Shown piece by piece: positions 11,244 through 23,400 of a stretch of 64,000 nt of DNA. Both the position numbers and the translations under genes were made by a program. Source of the stretch: Porpolomopsis calyptriformis (lineage: Eukaryota; Basidiomycota; Agaricomycetes; Agaricales; Hygrophoraceae); contig OX621168.1 in assembly GCA_951640195.1 (NCBI GenBank), positions 2,170,001 to 2,234,000 of the forward strand. Direction: 5' to 3'. Positions within the stretch are counted from its first letter, which is position 1. Each line of letters opens with the position of its first letter. Under the pieces are notes generated by a model that worked only from the letters and a program-made list of their open reading frames with translations, was not told the origin of the DNA and did not search any database.

Positions 11244-14200
11244 GGTGGAACTGGTACTGGGTTCTGTAGTCATGTATTCAACTATCGATGCTGTTAGGTC
11301 ATCTTGGGGGTGGTCATTTGGCATCTGGTTGGCATTGGCTGTATCATGTCCAGTGGTGGTTAGGATTGTTGGCAGTTGTACTCCGGTTGGTACGATTGGG
11401 TCTCTTCTTGAGGTAGAAGCAACGCCTCTGCCTGCAATTAGGTCCACTATACGTTGGCTAGGTTTTCAATCGCGTCGGGGGCGATCCGGGACTTCTATCA
11501 TTGTTCTTGGGGGTGCCGGTGGTGGTTCTGGTGCTAGTGGGGGTGTTGGTGGGGGTGCAGGTATGTCTGCGCGCTGTGGATAAGTCTCAGCAATTTCAGG
11601 TAAATCCTCTCCTTCGAGACTTCGTTCGACAGTTGCGGCATCTTCGTTCCAATAAATGTTCCATTCGACAGTGACTGAGTGGGTTTCGGGCCAATAGATT
11701 TGATATCCATTGCTTTTCAAGTCAAATCCGATCTATCGTCCTCTCCGAATGCAGCCTCCAAGTTTGTCGCCTGCTTTGATTCTAACCCATACATGGTTTC
11801 CCCATTCCTGTAGCCCTTTAAGGCTCGGTTTCCAACCATACAGTGCTTCATATGGCGTTATGCCGTTGAGAGCCTTTGTTGACGTGCGGTTCATTAGCCA
11901 GATGATGTGTCCAGCGGCTTCGGCCCATAGCGATCGCGGAAGTCCACTCGCATAAATGAGTGCACGCACCCTCTCAAGGATGGTTTGATTTCAACGTTCC
12001 ACTACACCATTGTGCTGTGGGGTGTCATGTACTGTGAGTTTCTGTTTCGTTCCGGCAGCCTCTAGGTGCCTAACAAATGCTTCTAATAGATACTCTCCTC
12101 TGCGGTCTGAGTGGAGGACCTTGATTTTGGTGTCGTGCTGGGTCTGGGCCCATGCTTCATACTTCCAGTAGGCATTGAATGTTTCCGATTTTCTTGCTAA
12201 TGGGTATAGCTAGGTATGTCATGTCACATCATCAGTGAATGAGATGTAGTAGCGTCGCCCTCGGAGTGTTTCAACTGGGGACAGTCCCCACACATTGGTG
12301 TGTACTTCGTCTCCAAAGTTCTTGGCGCGCTCACCAATTCTCTCCTTTGCGATGGACTTTTGTGTTGCCTTGGCATATACACAGGCTTTACAAAACAAGG
12401 ATTTGCTATCCTTCATTGGGTCAAGACATAGTCCAGTGACCAGGCCTTTTTCAATAAGCTTTTGAGCAGCAGTGGGGGATACATGTCCCAGGCGACTGTG
12501 CAGGTCCATTACGCCAATAGCGTCTTTGATGGCATTCACAGATTCGTTTTGCACATCGTGGGTGACCTTGTATAGTCCTCGACAGCTTTTGGGGATTTGC
12601 CCCACTATATCGCCATTGCAATTTCATATCGTGCAAGTTCCGTGTTTGAAGTCCGTGGAGTATCTGTCTTCATCGAGTCGTCCAATTGATACAAGCGTGT
12701 ATCCGACAGCAGGCGAGTATAAGACATCCGTGAGTCGTATTTTCGACATTCGCGATCCATTCGGGATTTCAATAACCATATCGCCCTTGGCGACAGCGTC
12801 GAACTTCTGTTTGTTAGCGGCAGAGAGGGTCTTGGGAGGTATTGATGTGAGTCGTTCGAAGTTCCCTCGGTAGGGACTGATATGCTGCATTGCACCAGAG
12901 TTGTATAACTCGATTGTTAACGTCTCGCCAGCGTTTCCTTCAGCATCGACTGATGCAATCGTGATGGGGGTGGGGTCAACTGGTGTTCCATCCATGATGA
13001 AACAAGTGCTTGCATTGGAATTGTCATCGCATGTGAGATCCTGCCCGTGACACTCTGGGTTGCGACAGTCAGCATTTACTTGGTCGAACCAATCCATCTT
13101 ATATCCATCATCGTAATTCTCCCCCTCATCGTCATCGCCATTTGTGACGATGCCTAGCTCCGGCATGGAGGTGCATCCGTTGTGGGGTGGGTCAGTCGTC
13201 GTTTGCGATTCGTTCGAGGACTCAACGTCATGTTCAAAAGTGTAACAGGCTTCCAAGTCAGAATTGATTGCAGCATTCACGCTGCCTGAGGGTTTGGGCT
13301 TTCGGGGTGCTAGACAGTCCTGAGAAAAGTGCCCCCACTTGCCACAGTTGTAGCATTCATCCTTGGGACTGGCCGTTCACCATCCCGTTCATCTTCCAGG
13401 TCGTTTAGAGTCGTTGGGTGCGACTGATATTGCTTCATCACCATCGCGATGGTTTCATTGGTTCCGACCAGGCTTCCATTGTTGCATAGTGACTTGCCTG
13501 TCATACTCTTCGGAGATGAGCACAATGAGCGCATCCGGCTTGATGTCTTGAGAGGTGACATTGGGTTGTTGGGAGGCTAGGAGCCTCGCGGCGCTTACCA
13601 TACTTGCGGCAAAAGTTGATAGGGAATGCGGGATGGCTGATATTATCATTGACGCGTAGTCCTTGTCGTTGATCCTGATGTTGACAGCCACCAGTCGCTC
13701 CTTCTTGCTGTGCAGTTCCGTTAGGAATTCGTAGACGTTAGCATTTTCTCCGCACTTCGATTGCAGGAAGTCTTGCCGCAGGTCGGTCTTTGCATACGCT
13801 CCCTTCTCTGTGTAGTCGGCGACGATGAGTTTCCACATGGCAGCGACAGTCATCAGCCCCTTGATCTGAAAGATAATAGAATCCGGGATCCGTTGCGTGA
13901 GGAGGTACATCGTGGTCGCCTCGTCTTCATCCCACTTGTCGAGCTCAGCCTGTTGATCAGTGGTGACAACACTGGTGTGAACTGGCCTTTGTCCTCCTAC
14001 AAAATGCCGCCATTTTCATTTAGCCTTCACAGCAGGTTCGAAACGGAATGACCAGATGGCCCAGTTTGAGCCGTTGATATGACCCCTTGGTCCCCTGAGG
14101 TCCAGAGGACATGTTCCACATATCTACGTGATCCTCAAGACGTCTACTACACTACTACGATGTCCCCGACTACGCGATTCGGCTTCCTGTCCAGCGATTT

Positions 14201-14757
14201 ATCTCCGAATGCTTCAGATTTCTGCGAATTTCTTCGAATTCTTCGATCCTTCGATTCGCGATCGCAGCTCATATCAAAGGATGCATCTAATAGCCAGATG
14301 TCCATTGTGTAGTTCTCCATCGTTTCCATTGACCCTTTCACTGGTGGCTTCGTTCAGAAGTCTCATCCCTTTACTATATAGCATATAAAGGGATCTTTGT
14401 TTTCACAGATATATTTACTTGTAGATATGTTTGTATCATAGAGAAGGAAGATAGATTCCATTGTCCCATGTCTAGTCCTTCACGTTTGAGCCTCTTCGAC
14501 TGCCTCTAGCACTCTAGAGAGTGCTCCGATTTTCCGATTTCTTCTATTTCTTCGATTTTCACAATTTCTTTGATAGCTCCTTTCTAGTGTGCCTCCCATC
14601 ATCTCTCAGGGCAGATCCCAGAGCTCAGACGGCTTCACATCGCATCACCGTCAATTTCGAGTTTCAGGACATTTGCAGGTAGAGTGTCGCTCAAGAGTGT
14701 CATTGCTTGAGGGGTTGAAGCTGGCGCGGCGGAGGTGGTAGCTGCGATGGTGCCCAT
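11244..14757 (-). pseudogene. Copia-A gag, protease, integrase part
   Basis: 5' half of the Copia-A polyprotein. ATG at 14757 (MGTIAATTSAAP); the frame jumps over the solo LTR 14075-14647 and resumes as DGSNWAIWSF. Gag_pre-type capsid at 13910-13455, zinc knuckle CYNCGKWGHFSQDC near 13350-13310, a protease with LYNSGAMQHISPYR (usual Asp replaced by Asn) near 12890, and the integrase zinc finger (DLHSRLGH...CKACVYAK) at 12510-12370. The integrase core has LHSDRRGEYL and HNGVVERLNQT near 12100-11990 with the catalytic Glu kept. A Pro-rich linker runs to the Gypsy-3 insertion at 11243. Six or more stops, several CGA>TGA, inactivate it. Confidence 0.9.
14075..14647 (+). repeat. Solo LTR in Copia-A gag
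   Basis: 573 bp starting TGATATGACCCC and ending CGCATCA, flanked by CCGT at 14071-14074 and 14648-14651. An internal TATA-like stretch (CTATATAGCATATAAAG, about 14373-14390) suggests plus orientation. Removing it with one CCGT restores the gag frame exactly (LKLEI-DGSNW). No second copy or internal region is in the window, so the family is unidentified; a 4-bp duplication is typical of some LTR elements. Confidence 0.72.
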
Positions 14758-14810
14758 AGTGGAATGATGGTAAGTCTAGTAGTAAAAGAAAATATGACTG
14801 CGAGTGGTTA

Positions 14811-14826
14811 CGCAGGGCTCATAACC
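14811..14826 (-). promoter_or_regulatory. Copia-A primer-binding site, initiator tRNA-Met anticodon region
   Basis: Directly after the 5' LTR the sense strand reads GGTTATGAGCCCTGCG, the exact complement of the initiator tRNA-Met anticodon stem-loop CGCAGGGCTCATAACC as I recall it from yeast. Drosophila copia and yeast Ty5 prime with a half-tRNA cut in this loop rather than with the tRNA 3' end. This fixes the LTR boundary at 14827. Confidence 0.85.
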
Positions 14827-15025
14827 TAAAAGACAGGGATGAAATAGCACAGAGGGTGATTCGGGATCACCCTCGGGTTTTTGTACATATGGCACAGCCA
14901 CATGGCTATGCACTGGCACTAATCCGGTCCGTTATCCTGAGTAAGTCAGAATAAGCGTGATACTACATAATCCGAGCAGGCCCCAAGCCAAGCACACTCC
15001 TGCCTCCATCCTATAGCCCTGTAAG
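14827..15025 (-). repeat. Copia-A 5' LTR, inner part
   Basis: 199 bp matching 2944-3158. The outermost 16 bp were carried to 29288-29303 when Gypsy-outer inserted here; 15021-15025 (GTAAG) is that element's target duplication. 199 + 16 = 215 bp, the same as the 3' LTR. Confidence 0.92.
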
Positions 15026-15399
15026 TGTTATGTCAGCAGTCGAAACTCAGGTTGCTAGACGTGAAGCACGAAGAGCCCAGCGCATAAGCTGGGGGTGACA
15101 ACGTTAAAGAACAAATCTAAGGAAGATACAAGCATTCTGTGCACTACTTATATCTACCTGGGCCTGGGCCGTGATTGTGATAACCACGGCGACGATCCAT
15201 GGAACAGCTGACTAATGTGCAGCACTGTATGGCTTGGTGCAGCTACTGTGGAGCACATCTTCACCAGCCAATGGCATTATCGCCTCTAATCTATGAGGAG
15301 ATAAGATAAAAGATTAGATAAGGAGAGATAAGATAAGATAAGATTAGATAAGACGAAAAAGGAAAGTTGTTGGGGCGACAAAACAAAGTGACCGTAACA
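15026..15399 (-). repeat. Gypsy-outer 3' LTR
   Basis: 374 bp, TGTTA...TAACA on the plus strand, next to a minus-strand purine tract (GAAGAGAGGGTGA, about 15400-15412). It has a GATAAGATAAGAT run near its end. Confidence 0.94.
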
Positions 15400-15432
15400 T
15401 CACCCTCTCTTCAAATTCGCGTCCGCGCGACG

Positions 15433-18400
15433 TTAGAACAGGCGTTGGAAATGCCTTGAACAATCTCGCAACAACCACCGAGGCGCATAACAGGGAGAGG
15501 TTGGGAGATGGTATTGGTACCGTCGACGAATTTCCAGAGCAGACAAGGGAGAGACCAGTTGGTACATCCGGAGCATTTGACCTTGGTTGTCCAGCCGTAG
15601 AACAGTAGTTACAGCATTGACAGGACTGGACTCGTAGATCCATGCTCGACAAGCGGATGAAGGTAGGCGGGGGAGGAAGATGGAACCATCGAAATCGCGT
15701 TCGAGTAACCGGTCGACTTCTGTTGGGTGGAGCGGGATGAGAACATCGATGTTGTCATTGACCTTGGGCGGCTTGTAGTCTTCGCCAGTGGAGTCCATGA
15801 TCGGATCGTAAAGACGTTCATCAATCCCAAAGAAGTCGTCCATGCGGATGATGCATAGTCGGAGTCGAGGAGCTGGTCGATCGGAGTGGAGAGTATGGAA
15901 CTCATCAACTAATTCCTGAGCATTCCTGATGTTTGATTCAGGTTCCCAGGTGTTTTCTTCACTAGTGTAGCCTTCCCAGTGTACCAGGTATTGGAGTTTT
16001 CCTCATCACAGACGAGAATCCAGAATTTCATCGACGACGTATTCGGAGTCGCCTTCCAGTTGGATTGGGGGAGGAGAGGCAGGTTTTTTCTGATTGGGAA
16101 ATGAAGGGGAGCGATAGGGGGAGAGGTAAGATTCGTTGAAGACTGGATAGAGTCCTAGCCATTCATGGGGGAGATCGAGTCTGTAGGCGGAGCGACCAAC
16201 CTTTTCGACGACCTTGAAGGGACTGAAGCATTTGTTGTTGAGCTTCTTCATTAGTCGTTTGGTCTTGATGTTGGTGGCAGCCAACCATACTTTATCTCCT
16301 GGTGAATATTCTTGTACAGTTCGGACATGCTTGTCGTGGGCAATCTTCATAGTCTCATTTGCTCTCTTGAGGGCGGACTCGGCCTCTTGGTGGACATTTT
16401 TCATTCGATCGGCGAATTGAGTCGCAGATTCATTTCGGACTTCTCTTGCAGTGTCGTTTCCTTTCCAGGGGTTCTGGCCATAGTTGACGTAGAAAGGAGT
16501 TTGTCGTGTGGCTGTATGGACTGAGTTGTTGTACGAGAATTCAGCCAGTGCAAGCCATTCCTTCCAATTGTCCTGATGATGATTGATGAAAACCCGAAGG
16601 TACTGTTTGAGTGTCTGATTCATTCATTCGGATTGACCATCGGTCTGGGGGTGATAGGTGGTGGAAACATTCTGGGAGGTGCCCAGAAGGTGGAAAAGAT
16701 CAGTCATGAACTTAGAAATGAATCGCGGATCGCGATCATGGATGATGCGTCGGGGGACACCGTGGTCTCAGATAACTTGATCCCGAATAATTTTCGCAAA
16801 CCCTTCGGAGTTCAACTCGACGTGAGTGGCTTCGAACTTGACAGCCTTTGAGAAATGATCAACGATCGTGAGGATCGCGTTGTAACCCTGACACTCAGGT
16901 ATGGGGCCCACAAGATCAACTGTGATCGTGTCCCAGGGTCGAGGAGGAGGATCAAAGGGGTGTAGTGGGGTCTTTGCGGGCAATCGGGATGCCTTGGTAC
17001 GTTGGCACGTCTTGCAACCACGAACATAAGTTCCAACATCTCTCCTGATGGTGGGCCACCAGTAGTCGCGACATATGGCTTCGGAGGTCTTGAAAGAGCC
17101 ATAATGTCCAGAGAGAGGGTTGTCGTGGTATTGAGCGATGATTTCACCGCGGAGTAGGGTGTCCTTCGAGACGTAGGTCCGGTCCAAGAAGGTCTTGATA
17201 CCATCGTCTCGGGTTTTCCAATCGGTTTTATGTTTTTCTTGAAGGAGTGTAACTTGTTTTTCAGAGTTTCGGTATGAGTTCCGAATGTGAGAGTGGAAAT
17301 TAGTGGGTTCAATCTCATGTTGAACCTGTCATAGATCTACAATAGGGTGATCCAAGGCGGGAAAGAGATTAGATGGGAGTAAAATAACATCATTGTTGTT
17401 ATTCACCCCCCTCTCAAAACCCAGTCATCTCGACAGGATATCGGCCTTGGAATTGGCCCTGCTGGCAACATGGTGGAAAGTGAAGTGGTAATCCTGGAGC
17501 TCCGTGAGCCACCTGGCCTGGCGCCTGTTCAGCTTTTGAGGCAGCTTGAAGTACTGGAGGTTGGTGTGGTCCATCCAAACCTCAAAGATCTGCTTGGCTA
17601 ACAGCAACCATTTGCGGAACTCTTAGAGTGCGGTCATTATCGCGAGCAGTTCGCAGTCGTAAATCTGGTAATTCCGTTCCGTGGGGGTAAAAGCCTTTGA
17701 GACGTAGGCGATGGGCTTCCAAACGTTGTCTTGTTTTTGTGATAATATAGCACCCAACGCATAGTCTGAAGCATCCGTTTCCACATGGAGTAAGTCGTCA
17801 TCATTAGTGATGGAGAGAACGGGAGAAGTGGTAATGATTGTTTTCAGGGTGTCGAAAGCATCCTGGCATTCAGTGGTCCAGTCGAAAGGAGTGTTTCCGG
17901 TTAATGTGTTGAGAGGTCGAGCAATCCTGGCGAAGTGATGGATGAATCAACGGTAGAAATTACAGAATCCAAGGAAAGCTTGGACATCTTGCTTGCATTC
18001 AGGGGTTGGCCAGTCAGTGATCCCTTGGACCTTGACGGGGTCCATCTTGATGTGGCCTTCTGACACGATGACACCGAGATATTCCACTTGGCGTTGATTG
18101 AAGTTGCACTTCTCTGGTTTGAGGTAGAGTTTATGTTCACGAAGTGTGGTCATTACTTCGTAAACATGTTGGTGGTGCATTTCGAGATCCTTGTCGAAGA
18201 TGAGGATGTCGTCTATATAGACCAAGACGTGTCCTTCGACGATTTGGACATGGAAGATGTTGTTCATCATGTTTTGGAATGTCGCGGGCGAGTTAGTGAG
18301 ACCGAAGAACATGACAAGGGGTTTGAATAGGCCGCGGTTGGTTCGGAATGCAGCCTTGTGTTCATCTCCTTCCTTGATCCGTACGTTGTTGTATCCCCAT

Positions 18401-19009
18401 CGAACGTCCAGCTTAGTGAAGTAGCGAGCGTTCTGTAGGGTGTCAATTAATTCGTTGATCAGAGGGAGGGGATATCTGTTCTTAACAGTCATATCATTGA
18501 GCTTTCTATAGTCCTGGATGGGGCGTAGTCAACCATCTTTCTTCTTAATGAAGAAGAATGGGGAGGCAATGGGGGAAATTGATTTTCGAATTCGTCCAGT
18601 GCGGAGGTTCTCTTCCAAGAACTCATCCAATTGAGCACGTTCGTCCATGGAGAGTGGGTAAACCTTGCAGTCAAGCTTCTCTTCGGTTCCGGGGAGAAGT
18701 TTGATTGCGTGGTCCCAGGGACGACTTGGGGGGAGTTCATCAAAATCTTCCTTGGTGAAGACGTCTTGGAATTTGTGGAGGTATTCGGGGACAGTTTCCT
18801 TCTAGGTGCGGTCCTTCTTCTGGGCTTCCCAAGCCCTAATCGCGAGGTCCTGAGACTTTGTTCCCATCAAATGAATCTGGATAGCGGGATTGAAATCAAC
18901 CATGAGTAGTTGATCGCCATCCTCAAGAGTGAGTTCGTTGGTGTTGACGGAGTCAGGGAGGGGAGAAGGATGACAGTCCGGGGGGCATCGATCGAGAACA
19001 AGGGAGTTG
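15433..19009 (-). pseudogene. Gypsy-outer pol: RT to chromodomain plus PUA/ASCH-like tail
   Basis: Continuation of the pol frame at 25997-26809 after the Gypsy-inner gap; the frame is unchanged if the 6977-bp element and one GCCTT are removed. RT with NRYPLPLINELID, MFFGLTNSPATFQ and catalytic VLVYIDDILIF (about 18225-18200), RNase H with VETDASDYALGA (17800), integrase with H-x3-H and CKTCQ (17110-17000), TVDLVGP and NGQ/DGQSE blocks, and GPY-like KVVEKVGRSAYRL. The chromodomain LQYLVHWEGYTSEENTWEPE starts at about 15997 after a TGA. The same frame then continues 136 codons (MDDFFGIDERLYDP... to 15433) with CRAWIYESSPVNAVTTVL, which resembles PUA/ASCH-like folds. Many CGA>TGA stops. Confidence 0.9.
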
Positions 19010-19014
19010 GCCTT

Positions 19015-19373
19015 TGTTAGACGGCAGTCTAGGGTTGATCGCAAGGTTTTACTTCAGGCTCTGGGTGTAGGGTTTTAAAGGGTTGGAAGACTACTGATTG
19101 GGGTGTTAACGAAAGAAACAGACTTATCCTAAGTCTATCTACTGCTAGCTTTATATACTAGCTAAGTATGAGTCATACTGACTACGTGTGAGTCATAACG
19201 ACTATGGATGAGTCATGAAGATAAGGAGAGTGATGGTAGACTAAATATAGATATGGCTTGGTCACCTTCTATTACTAAGTGGAGCTTGGGTGGCTAAGCG
19301 GCTATTGATGTAAACTGTCTGATGTAAATAGGAATAGACGAGCAAAGGAAAAAGAAAAAATATATCTCTGACA
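19015..19373 (-). repeat. Gypsy-inner 3' LTR
   Basis: 359 bp, paired with 25633-25991; the adjoining minus-strand purine-rich tract is GTGGAGGTGAA (19374-19384). Confidence 0.95.
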
Positions 19374-19652
19374 TTCACCTCCACAAAAAGGAAATTTGTC
19401 CTGAATTTTGAGAAGACCCTTCAAAGCGAAGGAAGGGTGTCAAGGGGAGGTGTAAAGGGATGGTAGAGGTGGGTAGAGGGGTGATGAGATGGGTGAGCGA
19501 TGAAGAGGAGGGATGAGTGGATAGTTGTCAGATCAAAGACTATCCACTAGGTATACTTTTCCTCAACTCTCCAGTAGATATCACCTTCTCTAACCACACA
19601 TCCAGAAGGGAGGCGTAAGGAATACTGTTCGTTCGGAAACAGCATCCGGTCC

Positions 19653-20345
19653 CTAGGTCGCGCCATCATAAACTGGGGGTTGAAGCAGGTGCCCATCTGG
19701 GTCAAACCAGTGGTAACGGCCATCCAACTCCCGGGCACATTGCAACCAAGTTTCAGCCAGCTCCCTACACATCACAGCATTCTCCTCTAGGTCAAGGATC
19801 CTTTCGTACTTGGCATCCATCATCGAGCGGTACCCGTTTCGGGCAGCATAGAGTCGGTCGGTGACGCAATGGATGCGGTGCGAGATGGGGTCTTCGGGGA
19901 TAGTGGGGGTGGTGACATCGGATTCGTCCTGGTCCGGTATAACCATCAAAAGTTGGCGCCCAACTTGGTACGCCTCCAGCCAATCTTCGAGTTGATTCTT
20001 CTTGTCGTCAAAGTCGCTGTCCTTGTCGAACGTGTACCAGTGACGGTCGTAGTTGAGTTCGCATCGACGTGCTCCAGAAATAAATGGGATGTAGGTCTCG
20101 GGGCACCCAGATAGGTGCTCGACCTTGGCAAAGGGGAGCCCTCGGTAGTTACGATTTCGTCCCGGCTTGTCAATGGTATCGGTACGTCGTCTCGGCTTCT
20201 TGAATCGTCGGGAAACTAAGACACTGTCGGACGAGGAAGAGGAGGAAGAAGAATCAGGGGGGAGGTTGGAGGTAGAAGCAATGGGGTTCCCTCGGGGTGG
20301 ATGCCTCCCAGTCGACTTGCAGGCGTAACGAACCTCGCAGGGCAT
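19653..20345 (-). CDS. Third ORF of Gypsy-inner, unknown function
   Basis: An uninterrupted 230-codon ORF on the sense strand between the end of pol (20459) and the 3' LTR, in a different frame from pol. It starts MPCEVRYACKSTGRHPP, has a Ser run (residues about 30-40) followed by a basic patch RRFKKPRRR, then a Tyr/Trp/Asp-rich middle (LNYDRHWYTFDKDSDF), and an acidic/aromatic end. No zinc motif, signal peptide or membrane segment. That it is open while the neighbouring frames carry stops suggests it was under selection until recently. I do not recognise the family; it could be an accessory or regulatory factor. Confidence 0.6.
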   Translation of the reverse strand: MPCEVRYACKSTGRHPPRGNPIASTSNLPPDSSSSSSSSDSVLVSRRFKKPRRRTDTIDKPGRNRNYRGLPFAKVEHLSGCPETYIPFISGARRCELNYDRHWYTFDKDSDFDDKKNQLEDWLEAYQVGRQLLMVIPDQDESDVTTPTIPEDPISHRIHCVTDRLYAARNGYRSMMDAKYERILDLEENAVMCRELAETWLQCARELDGRYHWFDPDGHLLQPPVYDGAT

Positions 20346-20458
20346 TTCGTGCTTCTTTGATGATTGTTGGAAAGGGGAAGTCCTTATAGTTGTCGGAGAT
20401 TGAAAAGGAGAAAAGGAGATTCAATGATCGTGATATCGGTAGTATTCGTAAAAGAGAG

Positions 20459-23400
20459 TTAAATCGCCGCTTGAATAGACTTTTCATAATTCATTAAGGC
20501 GTCTTTTGCGTGTTTGAGGTTCCATCGTGGTTCCCAGGTGGCTGCCTCTATCGGGTAGCCTTTCCACTTGATTAGATATTGTCGGTTTCGTTTTCCTGGG
20601 GTGTGATTTAAGATACGTTCCACTTCATACTCGGGCTCTCCTTCGATTACATCTGGAGGTGGTCAGAGATTGTCATCTTCTCCGATCGGGGGGTGGAGAT
20701 CGAGATTCTCTTCTAGAGCCTTGAGTAGCGAAACGTGAAACACGGGATGAATCCTCCATGACAGCGGTAGCTTTAGTCGGTAAGCCACAGGTGATACTTG
20801 TTTTAGAATTATAAAAGGTCCGAGCCGGCGGACATCCAGTTTCTTTGCAGGCCGGCCAGTTTTCAAATTCTTGGCATCAAGCCAGACCCTTTGTCCTTCG
20901 TAAAATGTGGGTTCCTTTTGACGTTTTCGATTGGCATAGAGCTTCATTGAGTTAGCGGTCTTTTGAAGAGACTCTTCAGCGTTTTCTCTAGCTCTAGTAA
21001 GCTGCACGTAAAACTCGTTGGCATCGGGATTTGAGGTTTGGGTTGGAACTGATAAGGGGGTGTGAGGGTGTCGGCCATATTCAAGCCAGAAGGGGGATTG
21101 GTGAGTGGAGGAATGTTCTCAGTTGTTATAAGCGAACTCCGCCGGAGCTAACCAATCTTTCCAATCGTCTTGCATGAAGTTAGTGTAGAGCCGTACGTAT
21201 TGCTCTAACTCTTGATTGGTCCGTTCGGTTTGTCCATCTGTTTGGGGGTGATAGGCAGTAGAAAGTCCAGAAGTGGTTCCTAGGAGTTCGTTCAATGACG
21301 TAGCGAATTTTGATGAGAATTGGGTTCCTCGATCGGTAATGATCTTCTCTGGCCATCCATGATGCTTCCAGACATATTCTTGAAACAGTGCAGCAGTTCC
21401 TTTAGCAGATAGGTTTCCAGTTGTTGGGATGAAGTGAGCCCGTTTGGTGAATCTGTCCACCACAACTAGAATAGCATCAAATCCTTTTGAATTAGGGAGT
21501 TCCATGATTAGATCAGCAGTGATCTGTTGCCATGGTTTAGTAGGAGGGGGTAACAGTTGGAGAAGTCCAGTGGGTTTCTGTGGATAAACCTTGGTCTGTT
21601 GACAAGCAAGGCAGGACTTCACATAATTGGTGATATCTTGTGGGGCACCTTCCCATGTATAATTACGGAGGAGCAGTTCCTTCGTCTTCTCAATGCCGGG
21701 ATGGCCACTAGTGGGTGTGTCATGGGTCAATCGAATAATTTCTGTGTGCAAAGATACGTCCTTTGGCACAACTATACGATCTCCAGCATCGCGCACAATG
21801 CCATCTACGTGGGTGTATCCGGAAGAGGGATCTTCAATTTTGGCCATGATCTCGAGAGGTAGGGGGGAATGAAAACAAAGCTTGGATAAAAAGTTGGGGG
21901 ATGATAAACTGATAATCGCATTGATGAAAAGCGCATTGACAAAAAGTTCTTTTGGCAGAAGGACCTTGTCCTCCACCTCCTCATAAGACTCCAGGTAATG
22001 ATCTGGACGTTTGGAGAGTCCATCAGCCTTATTCTTGATTCTAGGCTGGTAGCTGATTCTGAACCAAAAGCGAGCTAAAAACTCAGACCATCTAGCCTGG
22101 CGTCTGGAGAGCTGATGACTGGTCATGAAATATTGGAGGGACTGGTTATCAGTCTTGATCATAATAGGCTGTCGTGTCCCTTGTAGAAGGTATCTCCATT
22201 CATTCAAGGCAGATATGATGGCCAAAAGCTCCTGGTCATGGGTGGGGTAATTTCGTTCAGCTGGGAGGAGGGTCTTGGAGTAGAAGCCAATGGGATGCCA
22301 ATCTTCTTCGTCATTCTCTTTCTGGGTCAAGACTGCACCCAGTGCAACACCAGAAGCATCTGTCTCCAGAAGGTAAGGAAGGTCTGGCTTTGGGGTCCTC
22401 AAAACAGGAGCAGAGGTAAGCACATTCTTGAGGGTATCAAAAGCATGTTGTTGCTTAGGGGTCCAAATCCATTCTTGATCCTTTCGTAGGAGCTCATTAA
22501 GAGGACAAGCAATCAGGGAGTAATCCTTGATAAACCTCCGCCAAAAGTTGGCAGTGCCAAGGAAGGATTGGAGATCTCGTTTTTTCTGGGGGATAGGCCA
22601 GGTTCTGATCGCCTCAACCTTCTTGGGGTTAATAGCAATGTGGCCTTTTGAGATCATCATCCCCAGATAAATCACTTCCTTCTTCTCGAACTGGCACTTG
22701 ATGGGTTTGCAGGACAGTTGATTCTTCTCCATGATCTCTAGAGTTCGTTCTGTCCAATAGGTGAGTTCAGTGAGGTCCTTTCCCATGATCAGGATATCAT
22801 CAATATAGATATGGACCTGCTTGGAATCGATAACCTCTTTGAAGAGAACATCGATCATTCGTTGGAAGGAGGCAGGCGAGTTTCGCATTCCAAAGAACAT
22901 AATGGTGGGCTTGAACAGCCCTTGTCGAGTGTTGAAGGCTCCTTTCCATTCGTCTCCTTCTTTGATACGAATATTGTTAAAGCCCCATCAGATATCCATG
23001 ACTGTGAACAGTTCCGCTTCTGATAACTTGGCCTGTTGAATAATCTCAGAGATGAGAGGTAAGGGATAGGCGTCTGGGATTGTGTGAGCATTCAGATAGC
23101 AATAGTCTTGGATTGGACATAGTCCAGCATCTTGTCCTTGGGCATTAACTTCTTCACCTTTGGCAGCAAAGAAGAACGAGGCAGCTTGTTTGGAGTTTGA
23201 TCGTCGTATTCGTCCACTTGCAAGTTGTTGCTCCAGGAATTCATTCAGCTTTCCCTGTTCGTACTCAGTGAGTTTGTACACCTTTCCGATCTTGGGTCTA
23301 AAGGTAGGTTCGAGATTGATCGCATGGTCAAATTCTGGTCGTCGTGGGGGAAGTTCATCAAAGGTAGTTTTCATAAACACCTTCCAGTGCCTCCAGTATT

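Noticed and set aside
15300..15360. GATAAGATAAGAT repeats as a GATA-factor array or CRISPR-like array
   Set aside because: Short simple repeat inside the Gypsy-outer LTR, present in all three LTR copies; no spacers.
15344..15652. Minus ORF with a CQCC...C cysteine run at the end of Gypsy-outer
   Set aside because: It runs into the LTR and overlaps the pol tail in another frame; the Cys pattern does not fit a zinc motif.
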